A stretch of 64,000 nt of DNA from Fistularia commersonii (GCA_037954325.1 JBBMNZ010000019.1:8322501-8386500); one strand, 5' to 3'; positions 12,919-27,860 are shown, numbered from the stretch's first letter. Notes: generated from the letters alone by a model not told the origin. Translations and numbers: made by a program.

Positions 12919-15714
12919 GCATAAATTTGCTTATGTCAAAATATGGTGTATGTATGTTCATACCAACTTTCCTGAATTATATGAACACATCCCATCTTGA
13001 TCTGGTCATTGATATTTTTGACATTGTTACAATTGTCATTGATTTTATTATTCTTTTTTATCTTTATTTTTTATGCTTTTTGCTTTTTGTGGAGGCGGGC
13101 CGCATTACTGTGAACAGTTCAGAGGTTTTTGATGATTTATAACACCATGTCTTTGCAGCAGCTAACCCTCAGATAAAGGGGACATGAGTTTGTTGTCACA
13201 GCATATGGTTAACAGTACTATAGATAAGCCCTAATCCCCACAAGGCTAAATGTAATGCATAGCAAAACCGATGGCAGCACAGAACATTCACATGTGTAAA
13301 GATCAGCCAAATGATAAAAAATATCAGTGTACTGAAATTACACACAGCTGAGGGAAGAATGTGTAGTACTGTGTGCTGCTTACAACGCAGATGTAATTCA
13401 TGTTCATCATATTCATTATTCCTGCTTTTGTCTAGCTTTCACTCAGATGGCTCACGACAGGAAATCATGTGTCGTTTAGATGCATGAGAATTTTCTCACT
13501 ATGGAAATGTTCTTATGAATAAAACATTAAAAATGGATAATTATTGTGAACCCCCACCAAGAGAAAAATCTTTACATGAGAACATCACCACTGGTTCCAT
13601 GCTCTATATTATCAAAGAGTTGTAAATGATCTAGGGGGGGAACGTATATGTCAGAGATCTATTTAAAATGCTTCTACTGAGAACACACAATTCTTGTGTT
13701 TATATCTGCGGAGTGTGAAGTACTCCCTGTTGGATTCGGTCTGACATTTTTGTTGGTTGTTGTATAGCAGCTTAAAGGGATTGTTCATTTTAGTTACGCA
13801 ACCTTTTCCCCCTTATTTGGATCAGATCCAATTAATTTTACATATATTTTATAAGTATGTGAATATCTATAAATATTCTAGCCTTAAGAGATAAATCGTG
13901 AATTCAAGCAAATACAGATACATCAGTTACATGCCACCTTAGACGATGCTACTAAATTTATCCCATTCTTATTGGATCTTATTGGCTTTTTTTTTAAAGC
14001 AAACATCATTGCATTTTATCCGAAAACAAAATGCTATGCATGTGTGTTTGTTGGGATGATATTGGGAGCTTCGCAGATAGAAGATTTTACTGTTTTAGGC
14101 TCTCTCATATGTGGCAGTACTGCCTATAAAGAGACATTGAATGATTTGCACTGCTCTGTCATTGAAATCATTAGCATATTAATAGGCCATAATTACAATT
14201 CGGGGAAAATAAATTGCAGTTTGAAGAATGTTTGAATTACTCTGACTATCCTTGTGAGATACAAATGTGTATATCCAAAAGTGGCCAGGATGGTTAATAT
14301 AGGGTTCCGAAATGTACAGAGAGGTAGGAAATGAAAAACATTGAAGAAAAAACAGAAAGTGCTAATTTTATTCATTAAACCAAAGTTTTGATATGTGCCA
14401 TTTCCTATCATTTTTCCTATCATTTCTGAAAGTGAAGTCACAATATATTTTATGAAGCAGTATAATAAGTAACACCACAAAATGATACAAGAAAGGGTTT
14501 CGTGTCTGGCTTGGGGATCCTTTACAGCACAAATAGATTTTGATGGATATATACTGATCATTTCAGGGATCTATTTTGTTTTCTCCTTTCACACAGAGGA
14601 CATGTATACTTAGGACTTTTTTTGTTTCCCATTAATACCTGTGATAATTGAAGTTGGTCCATTAATATACCACAATCTGTTCTTATCGGCACACTTCACC
14701 TGCTGAAAAGTGACACCTTACTCGGATTTGCTGAAGAATGCGTAACCCTGGCAGCTAAAGCCCATGTGACCCTGTAAGCAAGAGTGACAACACAATAATA
14801 CTCCCTGTTTCTAATCTTTCATTGGTGGATTATCAGATTAAAGGCCCCAGTTGTTTATAGACTTGGTGACTATCGAAAAAGTTGATCTGTCAAGTTTATC
14901 TTACACTTGGCGTATCAAGGCAGTTTTGGACCATACAGTTGGCTGGGGATGGAAGATAAGGCAGACATAACTGAATAGAACCTCCAGAAAAGGAGAAACA
15001 AGGCTTTTCTTTTAACTCCAATGATACTCTATCTAGTTTAAGAAATGTACACCCCAAAAAGAATTGCAGTTCTTTTAGTTCTTTTTTTGAATCACTTGAT
15101 TCCTTGACCTCTTTGCTGTGACGGGGTTGACCAATTGTTTTTTTAGGGGGGGATCAGAAAACATCCACCAGTTTAGACTCAGGTTAGCGACGTGGAATCA
15201 CATGCAACAAAGAGGACATAATCTATCCTTTTGTGAGCTGCCCCTTTGTGTCATTCCAAAGCCCCAAACCATAGCAGGTTTGCCATCAATCTGTTGTTCT
15301 GACATAGTGACGAGATGGAGGGATTCCATGACCGAACTCCCTTGATGTGGTTCACTAATTCAGGCAAACAGTTTTATTTCCATTTCAAAGCAATGACTTT
15401 GAAGGTCATGGCCTCTTCAAAAGTGAGTGTAAGGGGATATCTATGAATAACAGTCACAGATGAGATCTTTATCTTTATAAATCAAGTCTTATCTTATTTT
15501 CAAGCCAAGGTGTAAAGGCTTTGACATCACCCCTGATATGATGGGAAGTTAAATTTTCAATTACTCTAAATCTATATATCATGTGACAGAATTGATAGGA
15601 AAAAGTATAAGTATCCTCAACTTGGAATAATTATTTTCAGGGGCAAACCAATGTGACACTCTGAGGTACCAGACGATAATGTTTATAACTTCAAAAGTCA
15701 CATTTCAGGAAATT
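12915..15714. other. Intergenic DNA; candidate conserved element near 14150-14230
   Basis: No coding frame recognised. Around 14150-14230 the sequence is rich in homeodomain and POU-like cores (ATTAGCATATTAAT, CATAATTACAATT) and free of simple repeats, as developmental enhancers often are. This is suggestive only. Confidence 0.4.
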
Positions 15715-16125
<411 letters not shown>

Positions 16126-19100
16126 TGCATTCCTTCATTCTATTCAGTGGAACACATTCATTAAACAATTTATTTTTGATTAATGTTTTTATATCAGGGA
16201 ATCATTTAAAGACCCTTTGCTTGTAGGGGCACAGCATAGTGTCACACAGCATTAGTGGGACATTATATGCGTAACCTTTTGCTAGTTTTGTATTTTTTTA
16301 ATACTTATAGTTAAATGCATTTAGAAAATGATAATAATACTTGTCCACACCCATGTTCCCCTGTTATTTATGGTATGGCTCACCTTTTTTCCCTCCACTC
16401 GCAACAAGTGTGATTATTCACCAGATGAGAATACCATTCCTGCAAATACATAGCTATAAAATGCTTTATTACTTCATTTCGACAATGTGATGAGCACAAA
16501 GTGGTTGCAGTTTCTAAAAGTGCACATTGGGACAAGAATATGGTTCTGTGGTTTCAGTATTCCCGGCAGCAGTCTTTAGCTGAGTAAGCATGCATTTCTA
16601 ATGTTATAGACAAAGGGCTATGGTCAAATAAAGACGAAGACCCCCCCTGGTTACTACAGTCTCGGCAGATTCCTGCAAGTCTTCTGTATTTGCAGTCAGA
16701 TAATCAATTAATTTCCTGTATTCTTATGATGAAATTATTTTGTGGTGCAGCCTTGAAAAAAAAAAGAGATGGGTATTAAACAAAAAGGCAAAATGGAGCA
16801 TGGGCTTAATTGTGTCACATTAAAAGAAGTATAAATATTTATGAAAAAGGTGGTGTTCTCATTTGTGTTTTTGTTTGTTTCTTGTTTTTTTAATGGTATT
16901 TGTTTGTTTATTTTCATTGTGGTCTGGGTCGTAGCTCCTGTAAGAAAGGAAGGATAAATGCTAGTCTATCCCAAAATATTAATTCCCATGGAATTAGATT
17001 ATGATAGTATCTATTAATTCTTTGGTAAATATGGAAAACACACAAGAGTCACTCTAATTTAATTCAAAACTCAGAGCATAAAATGAGCAAACAAGGTCTG
17101 TTTTAAAGGGTATTCCATATTTAAAAGCCAAAATTACTCCTTGATAAACTGTTGAAAGGGATTTAAGCCGCAGCTACACAGTCTGTAGCACAGATGTCCA
17201 CCACATGGAGAGGACGCCACTCATTTGTTGTACTTTGCAGTTATTTATTTAAATTCTAGTTCAGATATAGCGGAACATCTGTCACCTTTGCCTAACTGCC
17301 TGCTTGAATTATCCACGGACTATGTTTCGGAATAAAATGCCCCCCTTTTGTTTGGCTCTCTGGTGCTGAGCTCAGGTGCAGAATCTCGTTAGGCTTTTCA
17401 AATTCTCCTGCTGCTGCAATACAGGCATGCAAGACCAAACACCTGGAGACCCAGTGTGTGCCACCAGAGGTATCACTCATAGCCAAACAGTCACATGGCT
17501 TCAATTTCATTTTGAGTGACATCATAACTCCCGTTGATATTTTATGGTGTGGTGAAAATGGGCTAACAGTCTTAAAAGCGATCTTGAAACTGAGGTACCT
17601 GCTCTATGACTTGCGATACAAATATAAGCAGGCTGTTATTTTTTAGTGTATATGTGTCACTTTTCATAAGTGTCATACACTAGAGGAGCTGGGAGCATCT
17701 CTTGGATGAAAAGAGCCTGTCTTATCCCATTTTGTATTGATTAAGAAAATGGGCCTTACTGAAATATGGAATGGGTTCTAAAAAATGTCCAAAGTTAAGG
17801 AAATTGGGTTTTAGATTTATCTAGATACCTGTCATACATGAATGAAGACAGACTGCTGTGTCTCTTAGACATCATTAACATAGACATTTCCATATCTACC
17901 TGGTAGATATTTTGGCACTGTGCCTTTGAGTTGTTTTTTTTGGGGGACTTTACTGTTGCAGAACGGTTGAAAGTTTATGTTAATCTCATGACTGTGATAA
18001 CTTTGTCTTGTTAAAAAAAAAAAAAAAAGTAAATCCAGGATATAAAAATAAACAGTAATCACAAAAAATTAATTTACTAAATTCAGACGTGGGTTCCATC
18101 CGACCTCGTAAACTAGGTGGTCACTGGACTTTGATGAAATCTCTCAGGAGCTGTTAAGTCCTTCACTGGAGATGTAAAAATCTTTACACTCACAGATCAA
18201 AGTCTTTTGAGTTTACAGCGAGAACCAAGTCCTTGGCTATACATATATCAGGGAGGTAAGCTCTTACATTGAACCAAAAGTTGTTTTGATAATTCCGACT
18301 CCCAGGTTATATCATCTTCCATTAAATATATTTTCAGCTAACTATAAAAGGGTCTTCCACAGGGTCATGCTCCACCCCATCAGCATGTTTTATTGAAACA
18401 TGTTTTTTTTTTTGTAATGCTGCTCATAGACAAAACAACAAACAAGAGAAAACACATCCTCCTTAGTGTAGGTAATTATATCTTTCGAACAAATAGGTGG
18501 AGATCGCTTCTCATGTGCTGGCATGGCTCTTAATTACTCCCTGCTCCTTTTCCACAGTCCTTTTCCTAATGGCAGTCAGCCCACCCACAAAGTAATTTAA
18601 TTAATTGGGCATGGTGCCATAGTTGTGGAACAAAATCTGACGCATGTATCCAAAGTATTTGAAGTGTCATGCAAGATAAAGGATGACAGAGAGGTTGTAA
18701 TTCTGAGAGCACGGCCCCAATAGCCCGAGTAGCTATCTGTATGCTTCTTTCTGCAGCACTCACTAAATCAACACACTCAACATAAGCCTGAGGATGCCTC
18801 CACAGAATCATGCATGACAAGATCAAAGCATTGGGTTATTGCTACTCCTCCTCATTTGTTCACTCTGCAGCCTCTTGTAACTGCTATCTGAAGCTAAAAA
18901 GCTGTTGTACCATTGCAAATAATATCTTTGGGGTAAGAGCAAACACTGAAAATCCAAGGTTTCTCTGCTCCTTTACTCTCATGGTCATATTTAAGAATAA
19001 TTTCATCCTTTTACAGGTACAGATTTAATAGGTGACCCCACCTACTCAGGGATTAGTCAAAAATGAGTGGACCCGACACTGATCTTGATGCTGCAGACGT

Positions 19101-20629
19101 CCAATTTAATGACAAGCTCTTATTGATAGACTGCTCGGAATTAGTCAAGGTTGTCCCTTAATAGCCTGCCTTTGTTTTTAACTCAACAAATCGACAACCG
19201 CAAATCTGTAAAATGTTGTAAGGACCAAATTCCCAGGTTTTCAGGGGCAGTATGTCTCAATGATGAGTTGGATCTGTCATTTTGGAGCCACTCAGCATCC
19301 ACAAACAGATTGAGCAGGCAACCAAGATGGATCTGTCGACACTTCATTCTGCCTATCTCTATTTAATGATATTATATTTCATTTCTCGAGCAAAGAAAAC
19401 ACCATTACCCTAAGCAGTGAGTCATAACAAGCCATTCTGGAGCAGATACCAGGCCTCCTTGGTGGTATAGTAATTGAATTACAATTGTACATGACACACT
19501 AGTTTGAAAATGATTGTATTTGCTCCGACTTGTTGCATCCAGAGTTCAGTCTTGCAAACATTTACATTGTTGGCGGTTACACTGAGTAAGATTGGTCTTT
19601 TATAAACAGTCAAAAAGAGTCAAAAAAATATCTACGGATGGTATTTTTTTTGACTGAGCCTTAAATTGAACTTGATATATTACATTATTAAGGTAATTTC
19701 AAACGGTCTCTAAAGCCAGGCTCACATTGATAAACATCTAAAATCAATTCTGCTATTGACTCTGGCTAAGTGCTTGGAGAGCAATTGCCTCTTCTTTTTA
19801 TTTTTTTATTTTTTTCAAAACTGTGGCCAGTTGTTTTGGCCATAGATTGAAAAGCAGTTATGATTTCAATGGGAGCAATATGCTCATAGGGAAAGGACAA
19901 AGGGGTCAGTAAAAGTGGAGTAAGTGCTCCCTCGGGCACAAACACAAGGCCATCTGAAAGGGCCCACAGACAGACGAGGGGAAATTGATTTCAGCTTCAC
20001 TCCTGGTCAAATGCATGACCGTGCTGGCGGGTGACCCAATAGTAGACCTGTCCGCTCAAATTAGGAGACCATTTGGAAGATATTGCCATGTGAGTGGTCA
20101 ATCTATGAATATTGTTCCATGATAACATCATTTCACACATCAAATCATCCTGAGGTCATCCAGTACCCATGATCTATGGCAATGGTCTTATGGTCAGGGT
20201 AAGCCCCCATCCACTGAAGTTTGCAATGAGTAAACTCTCTGTTTTCCACTGGCACCGAAGAGAAACATTTCATGATGTTTCTGGGGCAATGTCACTGGCA
20301 GGGATGACAAAAAAAGACATAATACCCTATTGCTGTTGGAACTATGCATTTTAACAAAAGCTGGATTGGCACTTTTTTCTCTGAAGTCAGTCGTTTCATA
20401 ATTCAGGCACAAAGAACAACCAGAACAGTCTGCTTAAAAATTCATACAATGCTTCCCTGATGCATACAAATATCTAAGCATACCTGATAACACAACATAC
20501 TCTCAAGGACTAGTTGCTTGAACAGATTTTCTTTATCATATTTACTTGCCTTGGTGATGTTTTTTTTTTTTCTTTCTTTTACTTATGTGATGCCATTTAT
20601 TTTTCTCTAAAAAACATGCTTTATAGATC

Positions 20630-20631
<2 letters not shown>
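16126..20631. other. Intergenic DNA; candidate conserved elements near 18470-18830 and 19050-19150
   Basis: No coding frame or transposon recognised. Two blocks stand out as repeat-free and motif-rich: 18470-18830 contains several TAATTA-type cores, and 19050-19150 has balanced composition. These are guesses at regulatory DNA. Confidence 0.4.

Positions 20632-20711
<80 letters not shown>
20632..20711. repeat. (TG)40 microsatellite
   Basis: About 80 bases of uninterrupted TG, the longest pure GT tract in the window. Confidence 0.97.
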
Positions 20712-20714
<3 letters not shown>

Positions 20715-20863
20715 AGTGCAGGGGTAAAGTGTTATTAACTCTGCCTAATTGGTCAGTCCAAGGTGTGTCAAATGAAAAAGTAACCTTTCTATGACACTTT
20801 ACCTTCTTTAGTGTGTTGCCTCGTAAATTTCAAATTACTTTTGAATTGTCTCTTTTCTCTCTC

Positions 20864-20876
20864 CATATATACATAC

Positions 20877-20940
<64 letters not shown>
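20864..20940. repeat. (TA)n(GA)n compound microsatellite
   Basis: AT/AC-type steps, then TA repeats with one TG interruption, then about 14 AG units. Confidence 0.95.
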
Positions 20941-20944
<4 letters not shown>

Positions 20945-23900
20945 GGATGCTCCTGTGCTACTGTAGCCACTACTGTAAAATAACTGATGTTTCTTTCCTC
21001 CTTATTATGCTTCTGATCTTGCTCAGTCAGACTACATTTAACTGGAAAAAATAATTAAAAAAAAAAAAAAAACAGCATTGTTTATATGTCATGCTATATA
21101 GTGGATAAAGCAGGACCACTGGTATGGAATTGAAGGTTGCACAAATCATTGCCATGCTGCTTCAATACCACAAACCTTGGGGCTTTGCCAGCTGCCAAGA
21201 TGGAGTTGCCCACAGAGCTGTGTGCTTATTTTCAATGCTTTTTTTCTTGACCATATGGAGCATCAGGGTCACAGGGACACTGCATATCACAGCGCTATCT
21301 CTGTGTGTGAGTGTGTATTCATGTGCATATGAATGTTTTCCTGGTTCCTGAAATGAGCCAACTCTACTCATTGGTGTCTGTGGATTTGGCGGCAGGGTGC
21401 ATTCATTTTTGTCAGGATTTGCGTTTTTATGCCAGCCATGAATATTTATGTCCATATCTCAATCCATATAAATGTAAAAAACAAGAGAATAACAAAAACA
21501 AATACAAAACATTCCTCCAAAGTCCTCATAAGATTTGGAAAAATGAGCTGCATTTGTTTTTTTTTGTTTTTTGTTTTTTGTTTTTTTTGTGTGTTGTTTT
21601 TTCAATTCATGCAGAAATACATTCCTATCATAAATTTCAAAACAAAAATTGTAGACTCCGTGTCAGACATTCCTAACCTGTTGTGCAAGGGTAAGGAACA
21701 TCTCAGAAGATAAATTGTCAGCAACATTCTTTTGGAGGAAGATCATGGAGTCTCTTTTTGAGCCATTTCCAGACAGTCTAGGGTCAGTTTGTCAGAACTG
21801 ATCATGTGACATACTAGCAACCTCTCATTTAATCACCATATTAATTCACCTATCACGAGGCCATAATGACACTGCCGCTGGCTGATTAATCTGCAAATTT
21901 GATTTAGAGTCCATTCATCATAGCTGACTGTTTCAGTATACAATCAATATGCCCCTTTTAACACTGGACACTGACACCTCAAGGTACACAGACATGGTGT
22001 GAAGAATGTAGTGATAAAGTAAATGCTTGCCCAGGCTAAAGGGATGACGGATCAGTCACATAGAAATGCATACATCAGCAGCACTTTTTACTTCGGTTCT
22101 CTTGAACATCTCTACTGACAGGGACCGCATTACTCATTGGACCTCATCATCACATGAGCAGTAACATATGTTACTACTTTGTAACTTCATAAAAACATCT
22201 TCTTTGCCCAGAATGGAATCTTAAGAACGATGAATTATGTCCTTTGCTATTTTACTTTGGAATGAAGACACGCTCATCCTTGCTCACAACTCGCATTTGT
22301 ACATAGTCGGTTGTTTATACACTTGTATCTTCGGAGTAAGTTTCATGGCTAGTGCACCTTGTCAGTATCCGTGCATGCTCGCACATGGACACACTCTCAC
22401 CCATACATACACATGCCATCAAGCCGCTGGGCGAAGGCAGCTCTGCTCACTCAAGGGGAAAGGAAACAGCTGTGTCTGTGACAGCTGGAGCAGTCATCAC
22501 ATCCTTTCACCACATATCAGCGATGGCTTAGGATTCAATGGTGTATCAGCCGCGAGGGGTCCATTTACAACCTGGACGAGAGGTTGAGGCTTGAGCCTGC
22601 GACCAAACCGAAACGACACAGCTGTTTTTTTTTCCTCCTCACATTTCCAGTGATAATGTGAGAAGTAATGAGTTTCTCCTTGGTCTGCAGCCCATATAAT
22701 AGCCCCCATTTGCTTCAAAACAAGCCCACTGGAGGAAATTAGATAATGTTGTGCTTGTGAAAAATGAGCTGAATTTTAATGTTTATCCAGTTTTTCAATA
22801 CATACATATATATATATCAGATCCTTACTAGATTCTTACCAGAATCATGTTTCATTGCTTACACTTTCTTATTTCAGTGGCTATTCTCAAACAGCTGTCT
22901 GATTCTTTAAATATTAAAACTCAGCATTTAAAATAGCCTGTCTTAGCAGTGATGGCAGGTATATAATTTTGTGGTGTCCGAAAGATACGATAAGAATGGG
23001 ATATGTTATCATACAATAGCACTTTTTTTATCATCACTTTTCCAAAGTTTTGATTTTGTTTGAAATAGGAAAAACTATAGAGGTCTAAATGTATTAGAGC
23101 TATTCGTAATTGTGGAGGCAGCATTAAGAAAAGAAATCAGTGTATAATGCAAATGAGCATAATCATCTTCAGCCCCTTTAGCACCAGACCGATTTTAATT
23201 ACACCTTAATTTCATGTATAAATACCCCCAATTCAGACGACCTGCTGCTGTAAGCCCCGGCAGAATAGACTGAGTGGGAGGACTGTATAGGTGCAGATAA
23301 TTACACTCCCTGTTATGGACTCTGGATTATATGAGGTGGTGGCCAACATACTGTCTCCAAATACCACTCAATGAACTTCACCATATTAATAGATTGGAGT
23401 GTATCACTCCTATGACAGTGGGGTCCTATGAAGCAAACTGTACATAAAAAGACACCTGGAACTACCTTTTTTGTAAGCAAATGAGAAAATTCTGTTGTTT
23501 TTCACCTGGCCAGGTATATTTAAAAGGTATGGCTAGGTATGCTTAAAAAGTAGTTCAAAACCATTTTGTGCTTTGAATCTTCCTAAAACAAACCCAGGGC
23601 ACTTTTGGTTTTCCAGTGAAGTGCGACTGTCTTCATTAAGTTTCTATACAAAAATTGGGTTGAAAACTTGAAGTGAATTTACAGACATAACCACCCCTCA
23701 TTTTCACATACAGAAAGTTGTGTGGATGGAACTCTTGCAATTCTAGCTATGCATAAACCCTAGGTTACCTGTGACAGTACTATGAATGTAAAGCGGCAGA
23801 GCTGTTGTCCATCTTAAGGAAACATTAAAATTGAATGAGTCTGATTGCTCTAAAAATAGGAGCGTTTCTCCTGCAGGACTCAAGATTGAGCATTGTTGAA

Positions 23901-24930
23901 AACACCAGAAGAGCATATGCTTAGGCACAGCTTGTTGCAGCCTCAGATGTTCCTTAACAGTTGATTTCCTCAAGTTGCATTTCCTTTCCCCCCCTGTTAT
24001 TGTGGTAATTATCTTCCGGCACGTTCCACTTGGGTGGCTACTGCCTCTAACCTCACAAACTCATCCCAGTTTTTCTTACCCCAGAAGCACCCAACTTAAG
24101 AACTGCTGAAAATCACCCCAGCTGTGTGACACATTGGTTGCTCAACACTAAGAAATATCTGCAGCTGATGAAGCATTTTCTAGCTTTGTGATGTCGTGGC
24201 TAAATAAGGTTTTGGAACCTGTATGCATACATATACAAATCCTATTTGAAGACTTATTATATGCATGCACTCCACCTTCCTCCATGCTGGAAGTCTTATA
24301 AGATGTGTTCCACAAACAGTAGCTCCATTGTCCACAAAGTGCATGTTAATGCCTCCAGGAATTGCCACAGACAACAGCATATGCTGGAATGAAGGCAAAC
24401 GCAGCAGAATAGAAACATGTCATTGAATTGCTTGTCATGCTAAATTTTCTTGTGATACATTTTTCACATTTCCCTCAAGAAGTTAGCTATGAGGTAGGAA
24501 AAATATGCTGTCTCTCATGATGTGTCTGAACTTTCATGTGGGTATGTACTTGTTCACAACTATATCATGTTACAGAAATGAACTTCATTATGTTCTTGGG
24601 TAACTTTGACCCAATTGTAAAATCTTCAGACTTCAACGTATCAGATATAATCTGAAATGCCAGCATGGAAATTTAGACTGAATCCGTCACCCTCTGTTTC
24701 TGATCTTTTTTTCCCCCACTTTTTTCTCTTAGAAGATGATAAAAATTCAGCCCTGTGGGGTTTGCCCTGTAAGAAAAGGCAAAAAGCGGGAAAAGATGAA
24801 ACAATCTATATTTTACATTATTTCTGGCAGAAGCAGAGTTCTGGCTGTTCTGTTATTTTGGAATCGTCTACTGAGATCAGGGGTTCCATGCTCGAGTGCT
24901 TACATTTCCATCTTTGAGCGATAAAGAACA
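20941..24930. other. Intergenic DNA; candidate conserved element near 21835-21935
   Basis: No gene recognised. The 21835-21935 block has TTAATTCACC and CTGATTAATCTGC type homeodomain sites in repeat-free sequence. T-rich runs at 21557-21602 are simple sequence. Confidence 0.4.
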
Positions 24931-25225
24931 ATAAGATAAGATAAGATAAGATAAGATAAGATAAACTTAATTGATCCCCATAGGAGAAATTCCTTTGTCA
25001 CAGCAGTGTAACAGTTATAAGGTCAAAAAAAAGAAAGTAAAACAAATATGAATATGAATATAAATAGAGAAACAGAAGGCAGGAGATAGCAAGACATTCA
25101 CAAATAAATAGACAGCAGACAATAACAACAACAACAACAACATCAAGGATAACAATGGACAACATAAAGGAACAGAGAGGGTGAAAAATACACAACCAGA
25201 ACTAAACGCCAAGATAAATAGTGAC
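24931..25225 (-). mobile_element. L2/Rex1-like LINE 3' end (antisense, 5'-truncated)
   Basis: Reading the minus strand, the T-rich 3' untranslated region ends CTGTGACAAAGGAATTTC..ATGGGGATCAATTAAG, followed by a (TTATC)n tail (24931-24964 as ATAAG on the plus strand). The same order, ending in the same TTATC tail, closes the sense copy at about 35231. Similarity to that copy extends inward to roughly 25220, including a stretch that in both copies reads as Leu-rich open frame from (GTT)n. No reverse-transcriptase coding sequence remains, consistent with 5' truncation during target-primed integration. Confidence 0.75.
25119..25142. repeat. (ACA)n trinucleotide tract
   Basis: About six ACA units inside the LINE 3' region; the sense copy has a matching GTT tract near 35032-35052. 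Confidence 0.85.
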
Positions 25226-25353
25226 AACAATATAGAGTGACCCAATTTAAATAGAGAAGTTGTTGCATCTCTTGTAATTGTGAGGGAAGCAACTTAATTC
25301 ATTGCGGAATCAATCAATTAAAAAAATTAAAATAATATCACAGATAAATAATG

Positions 25354-25688
25354 TGGGCCGCATGTTAGTGCAGCAGTTAGCACTTTGGCGTCACAGTATG
25401 AGGGACCCTGATTCATTTCCAACAGGGAACCTTTCTGCATGGAGTACGCATGTTCTCCAGGTTATCCAGTTTCCTCCCACAGTACATAATATGAAGTTAA
25501 TTGGAAAAATTCCCAGATGAGTGAATGAGTGAATGGTTGTCTGTCTGTATATGTGGCCCTACAATTGACTGGCGACCAGTCGCGGGTGTACCCCATCCTT
25601 ACCCAATGGCAGCTGGAATAAGCTACAGCATCTCCCCACAACCTTGAGTAGAATAAGCGGTAGACAATGGATAGATAGATGGATGGAA
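25354..25688 (+). mobile_element. tRNA-derived SINE with intact target-site duplication
   Basis: The head carries pol III promoter-like boxes: an A-box-like TAGTGCAGCAG at 25366-25376 and a B-box-like GATTCATTTCC at 25410-25420. The body contains the fish SINE landmarks GCATGTTCTCC, GTTTCCTCCCACAGT, GACTGGCGACCAGTC and GAATAAGCGGTAGA, and the 3' end runs into GATA/GGAT repeats. It is flanked by a perfect 10-bp duplication, ATAAATAATG, at 25344-25353 and 25689-25698. The element is non-autonomous and depends on a LINE for movement. It sits about 130 bp from the antisense LINE tail. Confidence 0.88.
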
Positions 25689-25698
25689 ATAAATAATG

Positions 25699-27821
25699 CA
25701 AATGAAAAATTGTATGCAAACATGTGCCACAAACAACTGCTTCCATATTTCCCAATTAGGTACTAGAAGAGCTACAGCTCTATACTTTTTTGTAGCTGGT
25801 ACCTTCACTGGTCTATTTATTGCTACTTTTCCATTCTACATTTATCCTGCAACATAACTACAGTAACCACAGGCATTTGCGGTGACGAGGCTATATGACC
25901 CTTGTTTGTCATTCCCAAGATACTTTCAGTACAAGCAAGCAAGGTGAAATCTGCACCCATTTTTCAGATTTACATATGAACTAATGATTCCCTTGTGGGC
26001 AGACTATGGCCTTCCGAATACTCTGTGTGGTGTTATGGAGTGACGCATAGTACTTGTGGGCAACTGAAGCTTGTGACTAACCCTGGATGATACACGGTTT
26101 CACAGCTTAATTGTAGCTCCCAGCTGAATAAGCCATAAGCCAGCAGAGACCTACTGACCTTGGTAAAAGTTAAAAAAAAATTGCAATGGGGGTTGGGGGC
26201 TGTTCCTCTACATGTCCGATTGTGTCACTGAAATTTTTGCTTCAAATTAAAGAACTCTAAGGTAATTGTGAAATATTGTAATTGTCATCACTTACCACAT
26301 GAGTAGCAAATGATTGAAAGCCACACAATTTTTCAAATCAATTCACAGAAAGTTTTCATTATTTTGTTACATTGACACCTGTAAAATTCTTTGACAATAT
26401 TTTACAAAGCTCAGTGGATATTAGGCTGAGTCTTGTGTATTGATACTGATCTATTACTTACCTTCCATTAGTTTCTTGCTGGATGCCAGTTAAAGAAGTG
26501 TAACACTTGATCCAGAAAACAACCCAAAAAAAGTGAAGTTAATCAAGAATATTTCTGCCACCAAATATCTTACAATGGCATCTAAAAAGGTCTTAAGAAG
26601 GTCAGCTGCAAGTGACAGTGAGCCTCGTCCCAGCACAAACACAGACAAGCTACTCTGTTTCCAGTAAATGTTGATGTTGAAACCGCACTTCTGACACATA
26701 GTTTGTGCCGTTCTCTTGTACTAAACTACATTAATTCTATAAACTCTAAATCACAATGGGTACTCTCAAATTTGCAGTGACAAATAAAAAATGCACTAAT
26801 TGTAGGATAGATGACCCTGTCTCCCTAAGAAGAGTACAACTGTGTGGGAATAGGGAACAGAGGGAAAATCCATTCGGCAAATGTATGGTCACCAAAGAGA
26901 AACTGATAAAGGAAAAAATATTATTATATTACATTAATATTCCAGGAGATGGTTGTCTTGTTTTTCCTATCAATCATTTATGCTGACTACTGTTCTTTAT
27001 CTGCACATTTGAAGAGGCTAGTAAAGCCAGGAAAAAGATAACTGAAAATGTTGATTATATTAACAAGCTCAAGGTTGAAGTCAGAACTTTCATTGAGAAA
27101 TAATTGGGCACATTCTGATCATTTAAGACCAGATTACTTGACAAGCGATGCCACATTCCTCTGACAGAATTACTGACAGTTTGGTTTCTTATCTTAAAGC
27201 ATTGTGACACAGGGATCATAGCTCTGAAGTCACAATGATCCCAAGGACATTTTTTTTTTTTATTTTGCTCTTATAAATCACAGTGTCATTGATTTAGCAC
27301 AGTTTGAGGACTTAGTGCATTTCAGTTGAGATTTAAGTGGTATTTTAAGCCTGTTTCGAATACTTCTGAATCAAAACCTATAGCTCAGGGACAAGCCAAA
27401 AACATAACAGTGACAAACTACATGGTATATTTCATCTTGGTTCAATTGATGGGAAACAGCTGTGTGGCATGGTGAAGAATAAATGGTGGTAGCTGCTGCT
27501 TGTGACAGACTTGAGCCAAAAAAAAGGAAAAAAAAAACAAAACAATAATAAATAAAACAATAAGATGAAAAAAATGACTAAAGCCAGAAATGACTATCGT
27601 TATTGACAGCAAACTGGGAAATGCCAGCTCCTGCAACAGATAATACCCATATGAAGCTTCAAAAAACACAAGGACCTGTGTAATGTAAAAGACTGTCAAA
27701 ACAAACATTGCATGTGCTTACAATGGACAATATATGCCTTAACACAAAAAGCCTCAACACAAATTACAGAAATCATGATGACCCAAACCAGACAGGATAA
27801 GTGACTTTAAATTTGCATGGC

Positions 27822-27860
<39 letters not shown>

